Source: a virus
Strand: one strand, 5' to 3'
Virus record (IMG/VR): IMGVR_UViG_3300044630_004330
Span: 1-22,459 of that record
Length of the DNA stretch: 22,459 bases
The notes beneath the pieces are model-generated. The model was not told the DNA's origin, did not search any database, and saw only the letters and a list, made by a program, of their open reading frames with translations. Shown in pieces: positions 7,939 through 16,607 of the stretch (position 1 is its first letter; every line of letters starts with the position of its first letter). Position numbers and translations under genes: made by a program.

Positions 7939-9301
7939 CTTTCTCGTCATCTTTGACCTTGACGGTGTTTTGATTGAATCACGCGACGTTCATTACGATT
8001 CACTGAATATTGCCTTAAGTAGGGTTGATGTTAAATACGTAATTTCGCAAGAGGAACACCTATCAAAATATGACGGTCTTGGGACAACAACAAAGTTGAA
8101 GATGTTGACTGAAGAAAAAGGTCTTCCAGAATCGAAGCATCAGCAAATCTGGGAAGACAAGCAAAAAGCAACTCTAAAAATACTCTCAGATTTCCCCAAG
8201 AATTACGTAGCAATTGACATAATGCAGACCCTCAAGGAAAAGGGCTGGCGCATTGCTGTTGCCTCGAACGCCATACGAGATACGGTCATAACCGCGCTAG
8301 ATGCAATTGGTGTCCTCAAATACGTCAGCTACATAATGAGCAACGAGGACGTAAGAAACCACAAACCACACCCAGAGATGTACTGGCAATGTATGGTCTC
8401 CCTTGATGCAGGTCCTGCTAATACTATAATTATTGAGGATTCCCATATTGGCAGGGAGGGTGCGCTTAGCTCTGGCGCAAACCTTCATGCAATAAAGAAT
8501 GCTGCCGACCTTAACAAGGAACGTTTAATCCGTTTTGTTGAGGAAATAGAAAATAGGGGCAAAAAGCCTGTTGCGTGGAGGAATGAAAAAATGAATGTCT
8601 TGATACCGATGGCGGGAGCCGGCTCACGCTTCGCGCAAGCTGGATATACGTTTCCAAAACCTCTAATTGAAGTTAATGGGAAACCAATGATTCAGGTAGT
8701 TGTCGAGAACCTAAACATAGATGCGCACTTTATTTTCCTTGTACAAAAAGAGCACTACGAAAAATACAACTTAAAACAGGTTTTAGGACTCATCAAACCA
8801 GGGTGCGACATTGTCCTGGTTGATGGGATGACGGATGGCGCTGCTTGCACGACATTATTAGCATCTGGATTGATAGACAACGAAGAACCATTACTAATGG
8901 CCAACTCTGACCAGATAGTCGATTGGAATAGCAACGAGTGTCTTTACGCATTTGGGGCTGAGGGTATCGACGGTGGAATACTTACATTTAAGGCAACTCA
9001 CCCAAAGTGGTCTTACGCAAAACTTGGTGACGATGGCCTTGTGGATGAGGTTGCAGAAAAGAACCCAATTTCAGATAATGCAACTGTCGGAATTTATTAC
9101 TGGAAGCATGGCTCTGATTATGTTAAATATGCGAATCAAATGATTCAAAAAGACATCCGAACCAACAACGAGTTTTATGTTTGTCCAGTATTCAATGAAG
9201 CTATTGGGGATGGAAAAAAGATTCGAATTAAAGAAGTCCCTAAAATGTGGGGAATTGGAACGCCGGAAGACCTGAACTACTACCTGGAGAACAACAAATG
9301 A
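7928..9301 (+). CDS. HAD phosphatase fused to a sugar-nucleotidyltransferase
   Basis: I prefer ATG 7928 (457 residues), because the HAD core begins at once: DLDGV with D10 and D12 (nucleophile and acid/base), S113 in VASNA, K146 in NHKPHPE, and E170-D171 in IIEDSH. These are all four HAD motifs of the phosphoglycolate-phosphatase type. The second domain starts at M222 with MNVLIPMAGAGSRF, then PKPLIEVNGKPMI (P243-K244-P245), MANSDQIVDW as the metal-binding region, and a C-terminal NNEFYVCPVF and GIGTPEDLNYYL. That is a complete nucleotidyltransferase of the NDP-sugar pyrophosphorylase class. Inferred role: make an activated sugar or polyol (NDP-linked) for the neighbouring transferases, with the HAD domain removing a phosphate from a precursor or by-product. 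The exact substrate cannot be determined. Its last codons and the next gene's start share the junction repeated at 9893. Confidence 0.85.
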   Translation: MKNNFLVIFDLDGVLIESRDVHYDSLNIALSRVDVKYVISQEEHLSKYDGLGTTTKLKMLTEEKGLPESKHQQIWEDKQKATLKILSDFPKNYVAIDIMQTLKEKGWRIAVASNAIRDTVITALDAIGVLKYVSYIMSNEDVRNHKPHPEMYWQCMVSLDAGPANTIIIEDSHIGREGALSSGANLHAIKNAADLNKERLIRFVEEIENRGKKPVAWRNEKMNVLIPMAGAGSRFAQAGYTFPKPLIEVNGKPMIQVVVENLNIDAHFIFLVQKEHYEKYNLKQVLGLIKPGCDIVLVDGMTDGAACTTLLASGLIDNEEPLLMANSDQIVDWNSNECLYAFGAEGIDGGILTFKATHPKWSYAKLGDDGLVDEVAEKNPISDNATVGIYYWKHGSDYVKYANQMIQKDIRTNNEFYVCPVFNEAIGDGKKIRIKEVPKMWGIGTPEDLNYYLENNK

Positions 9302-9303
9302 GC
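9285..9303 (+). repeat. First copy of a 19-base gene-junction repeat
   Basis: TGGAGAACAACAAATGAGC occurs here and again at 9893-9911, spanning in both cases the C-terminal ENNK, the TGA stop, the overlapping ATG and the Ser codon of the next gene. It carries the GGAGA ribosome site. The two copies flank exactly one gene, the first methyltransferase (9298-9909). Confidence 0.85.
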
Positions 9304-9909
9304 GAGGGGTTGTTGCATAGTTTGGGGCTGAAGCATGGGACAGACAAATCACAACACTTATACATGGACGTCTATGAACGACATATCAAAAGAGAATCTG
9401 TTAAACGTCTGCTCGAGATTGGAGTGCAAGGGGGTTATTCTCTTAGGGCTTGGAGGGAATGGCTTCCAGAAGATTCATCGGTCCACGGGTGGGACATAGA
9501 CGAAATACCTCAAATAGAAGGATGCTTAGTACTAAAAGTTGACCAAGGCAATAGGGAACAAATTGAATCCGCAATAAATGGGCAAATATATGATGTGATA
9601 GTCGACGACGGTGGACATACTCCCGAATTGATAGAAACGTCTTTTTCTTTTTTATTCAAGTATTCAAAGATTTACATAATAGAAGACCTTCATGCGTGGT
9701 GGCTTGGTTACAAAAACCAAGACGAGGAAGCAACTGTAAATCTGTTGGAAAATATAGACAAAAATGGATGGGCTTCAAAATATTCACTACCTGATGAAGC
9801 AGAATATATTCAAAAAAATGCTGATGTTGTTGAGGTCTTCCATCGAGGTAGCCGAGATGCGCCACTATCAATGACGGCAGTTATTTACAACATGGAGAAC
9901 AACAAATGA
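9298..9909 (+). CDS. SAM-dependent methyltransferase (HGTDK type, sugar O-methyltransferase-like)
   Basis: I take ATG 9298, overlapping the previous stop (ATGA) and following GGAGA, giving 203 residues. The frame runs further upstream, but that part lies inside the fused HAD gene. Residues 11-17 (LKHGTDK) and 38-57 (a LLEIGV..GGYSLR..W motif) form the SAM site, VDDGGH (102-107) is the metal and catalytic motif, and YIIEDLH is at 126-132. This arrangement is that of class I methyltransferases related to CmcI/TylF and sugar O-methyltransferases in glycan clusters. O-methylation of a sugar hydroxyl, capping or modifying the glycan, is the likely role. The gene is flanked by identical 19-base junctions, so it may be an inserted module. 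Confidence 0.75.
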   Translation: MSEGLLHSLGLKHGTDKSQHLYMDVYERHIKRESVKRLLEIGVQGGYSLRAWREWLPEDSSVHGWDIDEIPQIEGCLVLKVDQGNREQIESAINGQIYDVIVDDGGHTPELIETSFSFLFKYSKIYIIEDLHAWWLGYKNQDEEATVNLLENIDKNGWASKYSLPDEAEYIQKNADVVEVFHRGSRDAPLSMTAVIYNMENNK

Positions 9910-9911
9910 GC
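9893..9911 (+). repeat. Second copy of the 19-base gene-junction repeat
   Basis: Identical to 9285-9303 over 19 bases. After one mismatch the next three bases also agree (AGG). It lies across the end of the first methyltransferase and the start of the second. Confidence 0.85.
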
Positions 9912-10613
9912 AAGGAAAAAGACGATTACCTAGGAATGCAGAATTCGTATTATGACGAATATGCATCAAAATGGTCGCTTGATTTTAGGGACCCAGTTGT
10001 CGGCTCGTACGACGCACACAACAACTGGTCAGACTATGACAATTTTTTATTCAAGGACTTTAATACAAATGGTCTTGTAGCACTTGAATATGGATGCGGA
10101 CCTGGAAGAAACTTGGTCAAGTTTGCAGATAGATTTGCTCGGGTTGATGGGATAGATATTTCTCATGTGAATATTGAAAAAGCATGCATAAATGTTAAGG
10201 CAAACAACATTGCCGAACCAAACCTGTATGTGACCAGTGGTGACAACCTATCCGCTATTGAGGATGATGTTTATGATGTTGTTTTCGCCGTAATCTGCTT
10301 TCAGCATATTTGTGTGCATAAAATTAGATTCGATATCTTGACCGATATCTATAGGGTCCTAAAGCCAGGCGGCAAGTTGTGTTTTCAGATGGGATACGGT
10401 GGCAAAGGCGAAATCCCAACTGCTGGGTACTACGACAACAACTATGATGCTGGAAGTACAAATGGTCACTCGGACGTGAGCATTACTGATGAGCAAGACC
10501 TAAAGGGAGACCTTGTGGATAAAATAGGATTTACAAACTATCGGTCAGATATTTGCGATACCGGCCCTGGTGATAATCACAAAAACTGGATATGGGTTCA
10601 GGTGCAAAAATGA
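9906..10613 (+). CDS. Class I SAM-dependent methyltransferase (Methyltransf_11/25-like)
   Basis: A 235-residue protein with ATG overlapping the preceding TGA. Motif I is ALEYGCGPGRNLVKFA (59-74), the acidic strand end is VDGIDIS (80-86), motif IV is YDVVFAVICFQHI (123-135), and motif V/VI is RVLKPGGKLCFQMGYG (150-165). This is a complete SAM-binding Rossmann domain. The N-terminal 50 residues (YYDEYASKW...YDAHNNWSDYDNFLF) presumably form the substrate lid. The substrate is unknown; its place between a sugar methyltransferase-like gene and the GDPD/GT fusion suggests glycan or activated-sugar methylation. Unlike the first methyltransferase, it has a GxGxG-type site and no VDDGGH, so the two are not recent duplicates despite identical upstream junctions. 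Confidence 0.8.
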   Translation: MSKEKDDYLGMQNSYYDEYASKWSLDFRDPVVGSYDAHNNWSDYDNFLFKDFNTNGLVALEYGCGPGRNLVKFADRFARVDGIDISHVNIEKACINVKANNIAEPNLYVTSGDNLSAIEDDVYDVVFAVICFQHICVHKIRFDILTDIYRVLKPGGKLCFQMGYGGKGEIPTAGYYDNNYDAGSTNGHSDVSITDEQDLKGDLVDKIGFTNYRSDICDTGPGDNHKNWIWVQVQK

Positions 10614-11884
10614 TTTACATATCCCACAGGGGAAATCTAAACGGTCCAAAGCCGGAACTCGAAAATCACCCAACATATATAGAGGAAGCAATTGCGCGCG
10701 GATTTGATGTTGAGGTTGATTTGTGGGTTAATGAATCAGGTGCCTTTCTAGGTCATGACGGTCCACAATATCTAGTTCCTCATGAATGGCTAATTGATAG
10801 AACTGACCAAATATGGATTCATTGTAAAAATTCAGAATCATTAGCTTTTGCCATGAGGCATAATTTGCATTGTTTTTTCCACAATACGGACGACTACACG
10901 ATTACCAGTAGGGGTTACATCTGGGCATTTCCTGGAAAGAAGAGGAGTTCGGAGAAGTGCATCAAGGTGCTTCCAGAATTATCCTGGTGGGAGATGGACC
11001 ATGATTGGAAGATTCAGTACTCAGGTGTTTGTTCGGATTTTGTTGCAGAGTTAAACAAACCCAAATACAAACTATCCGAATCACCCGTACTAAAACCAAT
11101 TGATTATGATAAGCATTTCGTCATAGGAACTCCACTAGTTGCCTGGAAGTGTGACGCCAAAGAACACATGAACTGGCTTGCCGATAAGGCCGAAATTTGC
11201 AGAAAGTTTCCAAACGTTAAATGGTTTGCCTCATTCGAGCTTGATAATAGAGGAATAGAACCATTCTCTGAAGTGATAGCAGCGCTTAAGGAGGTGAATG
11301 GAGACTACTGGACTTATTCGATAAACGATATGCAGAAGAAGGTTGAATCCGGAAATAGATGGATTCGAATAGAAACTGGAAGAAACCTAATTAGAGAATT
11401 TGCTCAAAGAAACAGAATAACCAGCGGTCATCACTGGGGTGAAGATTGCACAGAATTGAACTATGGAGTCGCGAATTACTCAGCAGTCCTATACATAGAC
11501 TCAGATATGTCTCTCGACTCTATCGCTATTGAAAAAATGCTTGAAGTGAACAGACCCCTAGTTGGGATGGATGTGCCCGCATATTGTCTATCTGGCCCAA
11601 TTGTCAATGAAAATCCAAGGATAGAAGAACACTGGACCACTGCGGGAGCACTTCTGGTTAATGCACCTGCCTTCTATGACCTCCCTTGGTCTCACAACGC
11701 ATACCTAAACCTAAGCGACGACCCAACATTCCAGTCAATGGCCGAAAGGCTTCTCCGTAGAGAGGGGACTGAGAATCTTGATTCCACTTACGGTATGACA
11801 TGGGTAAGGAAAGATGGAGAAGCAAAGCATCACGGAAGACTTGAGCCAGTAGAAAAAAGAAAAATAGCAGATAGGGATATTTAA
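10610..11884 (+). CDS. GDPD-like phosphodiesterase fused to a GT-A-like glycosyltransferase domain
   Basis: ATG 10610 (ATGA overlap, AGGTG upstream) gives 424 residues. Residues 1-125 are GDPD-like with the whole catalytic set in place: H6-R7-G8, ELEN at 16-19, E35-x-D37, and H49-D50. Residues about 168-400 resemble a GT-A nucleotide-sugar domain: TGRN (256-259) followed by AVLYIDSDM (292-300), the latter like the metal-binding D-x-D of GT2/Anp1-like enzymes, then a late WTTAGALLVNAP. Separate GDPD-like and GT proteins are common in capsule clusters; I do not recall this fusion. It may add or trim glycerol-phosphate or another phosphodiester group on a glycan. It ends the cassette; no clear terminator follows. 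Confidence 0.7.
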   Translation: MIYISHRGNLNGPKPELENHPTYIEEAIARGFDVEVDLWVNESGAFLGHDGPQYLVPHEWLIDRTDQIWIHCKNSESLAFAMRHNLHCFFHNTDDYTITSRGYIWAFPGKKRSSEKCIKVLPELSWWEMDHDWKIQYSGVCSDFVAELNKPKYKLSESPVLKPIDYDKHFVIGTPLVAWKCDAKEHMNWLADKAEICRKFPNVKWFASFELDNRGIEPFSEVIAALKEVNGDYWTYSINDMQKKVESGNRWIRIETGRNLIREFAQRNRITSGHHWGEDCTELNYGVANYSAVLYIDSDMSLDSIAIEKMLEVNRPLVGMDVPAYCLSGPIVNENPRIEEHWTTAGALLVNAPAFYDLPWSHNAYLNLSDDPTFQSMAERLLRREGTENLDSTYGMTWVRKDGEAKHHGRLEPVEKRKIADRDI

Positions 11885-11922
11885 ATTTCTTTTAGACGAT
11901 TATCGGTCATTGGAAAATTCGA

Positions 11923-11971
11923 TGGTCAGGTAATTTTTGGGTGGTAGAATTAGAGGTCTTTTTTAAGGAGG
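11923..11971 (+). promoter_or_regulatory. Candidate promoter and strong ribosome site for the giant surface protein
   Basis: TAGAAT (11945-11950) resembles a -10 box, with a weak TGGTCA (11923-11928) upstream. A full AAGGAGG (11965-11971) lies four bases before the ATG at 11976, the strongest ribosome site in the window. This suggests independent, high-level expression. Confidence 0.5.
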
Positions 11972-11975
11972 CCTC

Positions 11976-14900
11976 ATGTTCGTACGGCGCCGTCGCATCA
12001 ATAAACCTGCGGCCATCATGGCTGTCCCTTCAGTGTTCCTTTTGCTGGTATCAATTTTTGGCTTTTCATCCCCTGTCCAAGCCACTTTCTCCACACTTAG
12101 CCAAATAAGTGACTCTCAAGCCTTTCTCCAAGGCCAGTTTGCCGAGGTTGGCGTAAGACCAAACGGTGCCTTTGGCTCAACAAGCGTTCCTTCTGGATTT
12201 CACCAGAACTCTGGAACCTGTCTTGGCTTCCGCGTAGACCGCGCTTTTGATGGTTGGGACAACCCAGCGACTACAGACGATGGCGACTTCTTCTGTCCTG
12301 GCTCTCCGTTTGAGGGCTGGCAAATGAAGGTTGGCTCAAATCTTGCAAAGAACGATAATGGTACGACTGGCATTTCTGGTGCCGTGTCCAACCTTCAAAC
12401 TTCTGGCTCCTCACAATGTGTGTCTTGGAATAGCGCTACTGCATACAACGGCGTTTCTATAAGTCAAAGGTATTGCGTCCCAACGGATGGACAGGCACTG
12501 CATACCGACGTGACTATTAGCAATACAAGCGGTGCTGCTATTGACAACATCTACTTTGGTCGTGGGTTTGACCCAGACGACTACACCGGAACAGGAACAG
12601 TTCCTTTATGCAATGGTGTTGCAGAAGATACAAATATGTTTCAGTCATGCAATGCCGTAACGGGTCAGGGAACAGAAGCCCAAGCAACAGCGCGTTGGGG
12701 TAACGGTGCCTTTATTGCACTCCAGTCCTTTGATGCTCGCGCCCGTGTTGCTCGACAGACTGGTGGATTCTCTTCTCCTGACCCATCGGAGATTTGGACT
12801 GCTGGAGATACTTCGGCAACAACTGGAACCTACAGAGGTGACATTGGTGAGTTCTCTGCCGATGCAGGTCTTTATGTCGCGCTTAGTGTTCCAACCCTTG
12901 GTGCTGGTGCGACAACATCGTTCCGTGTTAGTTACGTTCTTTCATCGGAAGGTAATAAGGCTCCAGTTCTTGGTGCCCCAATCGCGAGCGGTATTAGCCA
13001 AACCACCGCTCATGTTTCTTCAACCATAAACCCAAAGGGTTTCTCAACTACCGCAAACCTTGTTTACTCAACTAGTTCAACTTTTTCTAACCCAACAACA
13101 GTATCCATCGGAACATTTACTGGTTCTGATGAACTCACATTTGATGTGGATATGCCAGACATAACACCAAGCACTACCTACTACGCAAAGGTTGTTGCAA
13201 CGAACGAAAAAGGCACCACTGAATCTTCTGTATTTCAAATAACAACACTCGCTGCTTCTGCGCCTACGGTTACATCAGAAGACCCAACTATTGCCATTAA
13301 TGATGGCCCGGTAACACTAAGTGGAACACTCAACCCAAATGGGTTTGCGGCTACCGCAACATTCCAATACAGCACTACACCAGACTTCTCTGGAACCGTT
13401 GTTGATATTCCGGTATCTGGAGATTTCACTGGGACATCGCCTTCAACAGTGTCGACTGTTGTATCAAGCCTCAACCTAACAACGACTTACTATTTCCGAC
13501 TCAAAGTAACCAATGCTTCTGGTTCTGCTTACGGCTCAACTATTTCTTTTGTTAATGCCGACCTAGTCGCACCAACATCACTGGTTGTTACGAGTCTTGA
13601 TGACAACACCTCGAGTGGAACTCTCCGCTGGGCAATCACCCAAGCGAATGCTACTACTGGCGGGATTTACGATGCAATCACATTTGGCGTTGACGGAACA
13701 ATCTCTCTTGGTTCTGCTCTTCCTCAAATAACACAGAACCTTACGGTCACTGGTAACGGCAGAACACAGACGATTATTGACGGACAGAATCTTTACCGTC
13801 CCTTCAATGTGGCGTCCGGTAAGTCTTTAACTGTTTCAAACATGACACTCAAACAAGGTCAGGCAACCAACGGTGGTCTTATATACAACGGCTCAGGAAC
13901 TGTAGTTGCCACGAACATCCGCTTTACGGCGATGGCTGGTGGTTCTGCTGTATTCAATAACAATAGTTGGTCAACCGCAACGTACACAAACTGCACGTTT
14001 GACTACCTTAACACTGGTATTGCTGGTGACTACGGCGACACCCCACAACTTCCAAGCGATGCAGCAAATTGGGCAGATACGCATGATTATTTATTCAACA
14101 ATAAAACCTATGTTGACAACTGCATATTCACAAACAACACCTACGGAATCAAAAACTACCGCTTCACCAAGGTGGTCAACTCGCAATTTGCAACGAATAG
14201 TTACGGTGCGAGCATAACTGGTTTGAACCGTTCACAGGTGCTGAACTCTACGTTCACTTCTAACGGTATTGGTATTTACCACAACTCCTGGATGACGGTT
14301 GGAAACAACTATGGAACAAACAACCGCTTAATCACTGGGAACACATTCAACTCAAATGGTGTGGCGATTTATCTTGACGATACGTGGAACAATGCTCGAA
14401 AGAATCAAGGTTGGTCAACCGTAACTGGGAACACTTGGGATGCTTCGGGTGTCTGGGTTCGTTACTACCAGTGGGATGGAACCACCAATGCTCAGTTCAC
14501 AGCGCGTCCATATACGACGGGAACAGCATTCGCGCAAAGCACAAACACTTTCCCAGACACGATTGGCGCACCGTCCAATCTGACTGCAACGGACACTGGC
14601 TCGGGCATACTTCTTGATTGGGATGCACCTGCATCTGGCGGTTACTCGCCCGAAAGATATGCAATCACTTGGTCTGGAAGTCTTGGCGGCGGTGGGATAG
14701 CAACAGGAAATGTTGGTGGTGCAACGGCCCTGGATACTTCAATTCTTATTTCTTACGCAACGATTTATTCGTTTGGTGTAGCAGGAGAAACATTCCCGTT
14801 CCATATTCGTTCAGATAACGATACTTTCTCAAAGTATTCTGCTAACTCCAACACTGTCTCAATGCAGGTCGGCGCTTCTGCAACTACGACTTCCAGCGTC

Positions 14901-16607
14901 CCCGATGTTCCCCTAGTTCCAGGAGTACCAACGGAGATAGTGTTACCAGAAATACCAACAACAACCATTCTAGAGACGCTGCTGCCAGAAATATTAGAGC
15001 CAATTGTAATAAGTACCACAATTCCACCAGAAGTGATAGTAACAATCCCAAGCCCATCACCTGAGTCTACCGTCCCAGTAGATGAACCAATCGATATTCC
15101 AGAACTTCCGGAGGTCGGTGAGCCAATAGCGACAGGGGACCTTGAGGATATTCTGGACACTATATTCACTCCAGACGCATCTACAGAAGAAATAACCGCG
15201 GTTCTTGATGGGCTTCTTGATGCCAAGTTGACAGGCAAGCAGTTTGACGCAGTTGTGGACGCCACTCTTGGTTCGCTTGAAGAACCGGATGCAGACGTTG
15301 GTGCCGTTGTTGATTCGTTCCTGGAAGCAGACTTGACCGATAAGGAGTTCACAAAGGTTCTTGATGCCGTGTTCTCCGAAGATGTCTCTGATGAAGTTTT
15401 CACTGAAGCACTAACAACAATGATTGATGCCGACCTTAGCGATAAGGAGTTTGACAAAGTTCTTGATGCCGCATTCTCGGAAACAACATCCCCAGAAGCG
15501 ATGGTTTCTGCACTCAGTTCAATCTTTGATGGTCCGGCAAGTGGTGAGGATATTTCAAAAGTGATGGGTGCAGTGTTTGACGAAGACATTTCTGTTGCAG
15601 ACACCATGACAGTGCTTGGCGACTTGCTTGAAACAAACTTGAGCGCGTCAGAAGCAGAAGCAGTATTTGACAATGTGTTTGACAGCGACCTCTCAGATGC
15701 AGAAACCATTGACCTCATCGTTGATGTTTTGAAAGACGGTCTAACTGCAGAGTTATTAGGCTCTGTTCTTGGTGCAGTCTTTGACGAAGAAGTAAGCACC
15801 GAGGTTTTAATTGAAACATTCACCGCTGTTTTGGATGGTGAACTAAACGCCGAATCAATCGGAGTAATCGTGGATGTGTTGGAATCGGACACAATTACGA
15901 GCGAGCAGGTTGGACAAGTAGTCACGTTAGTAATTGAACAAGAAGGCGGAATTGAATCAGGCCAAGCAACAGAACTTGCAACGAGTGCAAAGGTTCTGGA
16001 AAGCATTGACGGAGAACAAGCATTGGCAGTGTTTGCCGCAATTGTGGTATCTGAAGTTTCAGCAGAATCAGGTGCAGCTATTGCGGAAGCTCTTGTCGAG
16101 GCGCCAACCGAAGTCAAAGAATCCTTTGAAGAAGAGATAAATGTGTTCGCTGGAGTGTTCGATACTTACGAGCCATTAGGTTCAACTATCAATGTTGGGC
16201 AAAGACGAAGCGTTATTGCGGTAAACTTGGTGACTAGCACTGTGGCTCTAGCGGCTGCTGCTGGTGCAATACCAACCCCAGGTTCCAGTCCATCTGCGCC
16301 AAGACAAGATGTTGCGGTCCGAAAGGAAGAGGAGCAAGAGGAAGGCGGAGCAATCGAAGGCGAAGGCCCAGATTGGATTAAGCGGATATCTATTTACAAA
16401 TACGAGGATGGAGTGAGAGTTATGGACTGGAAGAACTTTACAAGAAAGTTTGTTTATGGAATTTTGGCATCAGGGTTCACCCTTGCTGGCGCAACAGTCA
16501 TGTACTTCACCCTTTCTGGTCTGACGCAGCAAATTGCCCTTTGGGGAACAATCCTTGCATTCACTGGTTCCATGTACCTCCACATGAAAGAACCAGACTC
16601 AGAGTAG
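11976..16607 (+). CDS. Giant secreted, membrane-anchored surface protein with Fn3-like, CSLREA-like, beta-helix and helical-repeat regions
   Basis: A 1543-residue protein. Residues 1-36 are a signal peptide (basic RRRR start, hydrophobic core, PVQA before the cut). Then: a Cys-containing beta domain (37-327); two fibronectin-III-like domains (about 328-425 and 426-525); a CSLREA-like motif with SGTLRWAITQAN (547-558); a right-handed beta-helix rich in Asn-turn repeats (about 560-860); a third Fn3-like domain (863-965); a Pro/Thr-rich stalk (966-1050); about 13 acidic 17-residue helical repeats (1052-1330); a hydrophobic stretch (1413-1433); and two C-terminal membrane helices (about 1492-1512 and 1516-1537). 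It should sit on the cell surface. From memory, unchecked, aquatic actinobacterial surface proteins have similar C-termini (FGG..D.Y.P.GS...V.QRR). Host origin is likely. Role unknown: adhesion, shielding or exclusion. Confidence 0.8.
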   Translation: MFVRRRRINKPAAIMAVPSVFLLLVSIFGFSSPVQATFSTLSQISDSQAFLQGQFAEVGVRPNGAFGSTSVPSGFHQNSGTCLGFRVDRAFDGWDNPATTDDGDFFCPGSPFEGWQMKVGSNLAKNDNGTTGISGAVSNLQTSGSSQCVSWNSATAYNGVSISQRYCVPTDGQALHTDVTISNTSGAAIDNIYFGRGFDPDDYTGTGTVPLCNGVAEDTNMFQSCNAVTGQGTEAQATARWGNGAFIALQSFDARARVARQTGGFSSPDPSEIWTAGDTSATTGTYRGDIGEFSADAGLYVALSVPTLGAGATTSFRVSYVLSSEGNKAPVLGAPIASGISQTTAHVSSTINPKGFSTTANLVYSTSSTFSNPTTVSIGTFTGSDELTFDVDMPDITPSTTYYAKVVATNEKGTTESSVFQITTLAASAPTVTSEDPTIAINDGPVTLSGTLNPNGFAATATFQYSTTPDFSGTVVDIPVSGDFTGTSPSTVSTVVSSLNLTTTYYFRLKVTNASGSAYGSTISFVNADLVAPTSLVVTSLDDNTSSGTLRWAITQANATTGGIYDAITFGVDGTISLGSALPQITQNLTVTGNGRTQTIIDGQNLYRPFNVASGKSLTVSNMTLKQGQATNGGLIYNGSGTVVATNIRFTAMAGGSAVFNNNSWSTATYTNCTFDYLNTGIAGDYGDTPQLPSDAANWADTHDYLFNNKTYVDNCIFTNNTYGIKNYRFTKVVNSQFATNSYGASITGLNRSQVLNSTFTSNGIGIYHNSWMTVGNNYGTNNRLITGNTFNSNGVAIYLDDTWNNARKNQGWSTVTGNTWDASGVWVRYYQWDGTTNAQFTARPYTTGTAFAQSTNTFPDTIGAPSNLTATDTGSGILLDWDAPASGGYSPERYAITWSGSLGGGGIATGNVGGATALDTSILISYATIYSFGVAGETFPFHIRSDNDTFSKYSANSNTVSMQVGASATTTSSVPDVPLVPGVPTEIVLPEIPTTTILETLLPEILEPIVISTTIPPEVIVTIPSPSPESTVPVDEPIDIPELPEVGEPIATGDLEDILDTIFTPDASTEEITAVLDGLLDAKLTGKQFDAVVDATLGSLEEPDADVGAVVDSFLEADLTDKEFTKVLDAVFSEDVSDEVFTEALTTMIDADLSDKEFDKVLDAAFSETTSPEAMVSALSSIFDGPASGEDISKVMGAVFDEDISVADTMTVLGDLLETNLSASEAEAVFDNVFDSDLSDAETIDLIVDVLKDGLTAELLGSVLGAVFDEEVSTEVLIETFTAVLDGELNAESIGVIVDVLESDTITSEQVGQVVTLVIEQEGGIESGQATELATSAKVLESIDGEQALAVFAAIVVSEVSAESGAAIAEALVEAPTEVKESFEEEINVFAGVFDTYEPLGSTINVGQRRSVIAVNLVTSTVALAAAAGAIPTPGSSPSAPRQDVAVRKEEEQEEGGAIEGEGPDWIKRISIYKYEDGVRVMDWKNFTRKFVYGILASGFTLAGATVMYFTLSGLTQQIALWGTILAFTGSMYLHMKEPDSE
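15129..15966 (+). repeat. Coding region of 17-residue acidic helical repeats
   Basis: Within the giant surface protein, about 13 units of 17 residues follow each other, for example LTDKEFTKVLDAVFSED, VSDEVFTEALTTMIDAD and LSDKEFDKVLDAAFSET. Each has an (L/V/I)(S/T) start, then hydrophobics at fixed positions, then an acidic end. At the DNA level, units one and three above share long runs (GATAAGGAGTT, CTTGATGCCG), so recent duplication is likely for those; the others have diverged. Confidence 0.8.

Noticed and set aside
11885-11975. Possible tRNA or small RNA in the gap before the giant surface gene
   Set aside because: No cloverleaf arms, T-loop sequence or CCA end could be found; the gap is explained by a promoter and ribosome site.
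14765-16117. A 450-codon open frame on the minus strand inside the giant surface gene
   Set aside because: It is a low-complexity Ser/Thr-rich mirror of the acidic helical repeats, has no domain or ribosome site, and lies wholly antisense to a gene with clear signal-peptide, repeat and membrane features.
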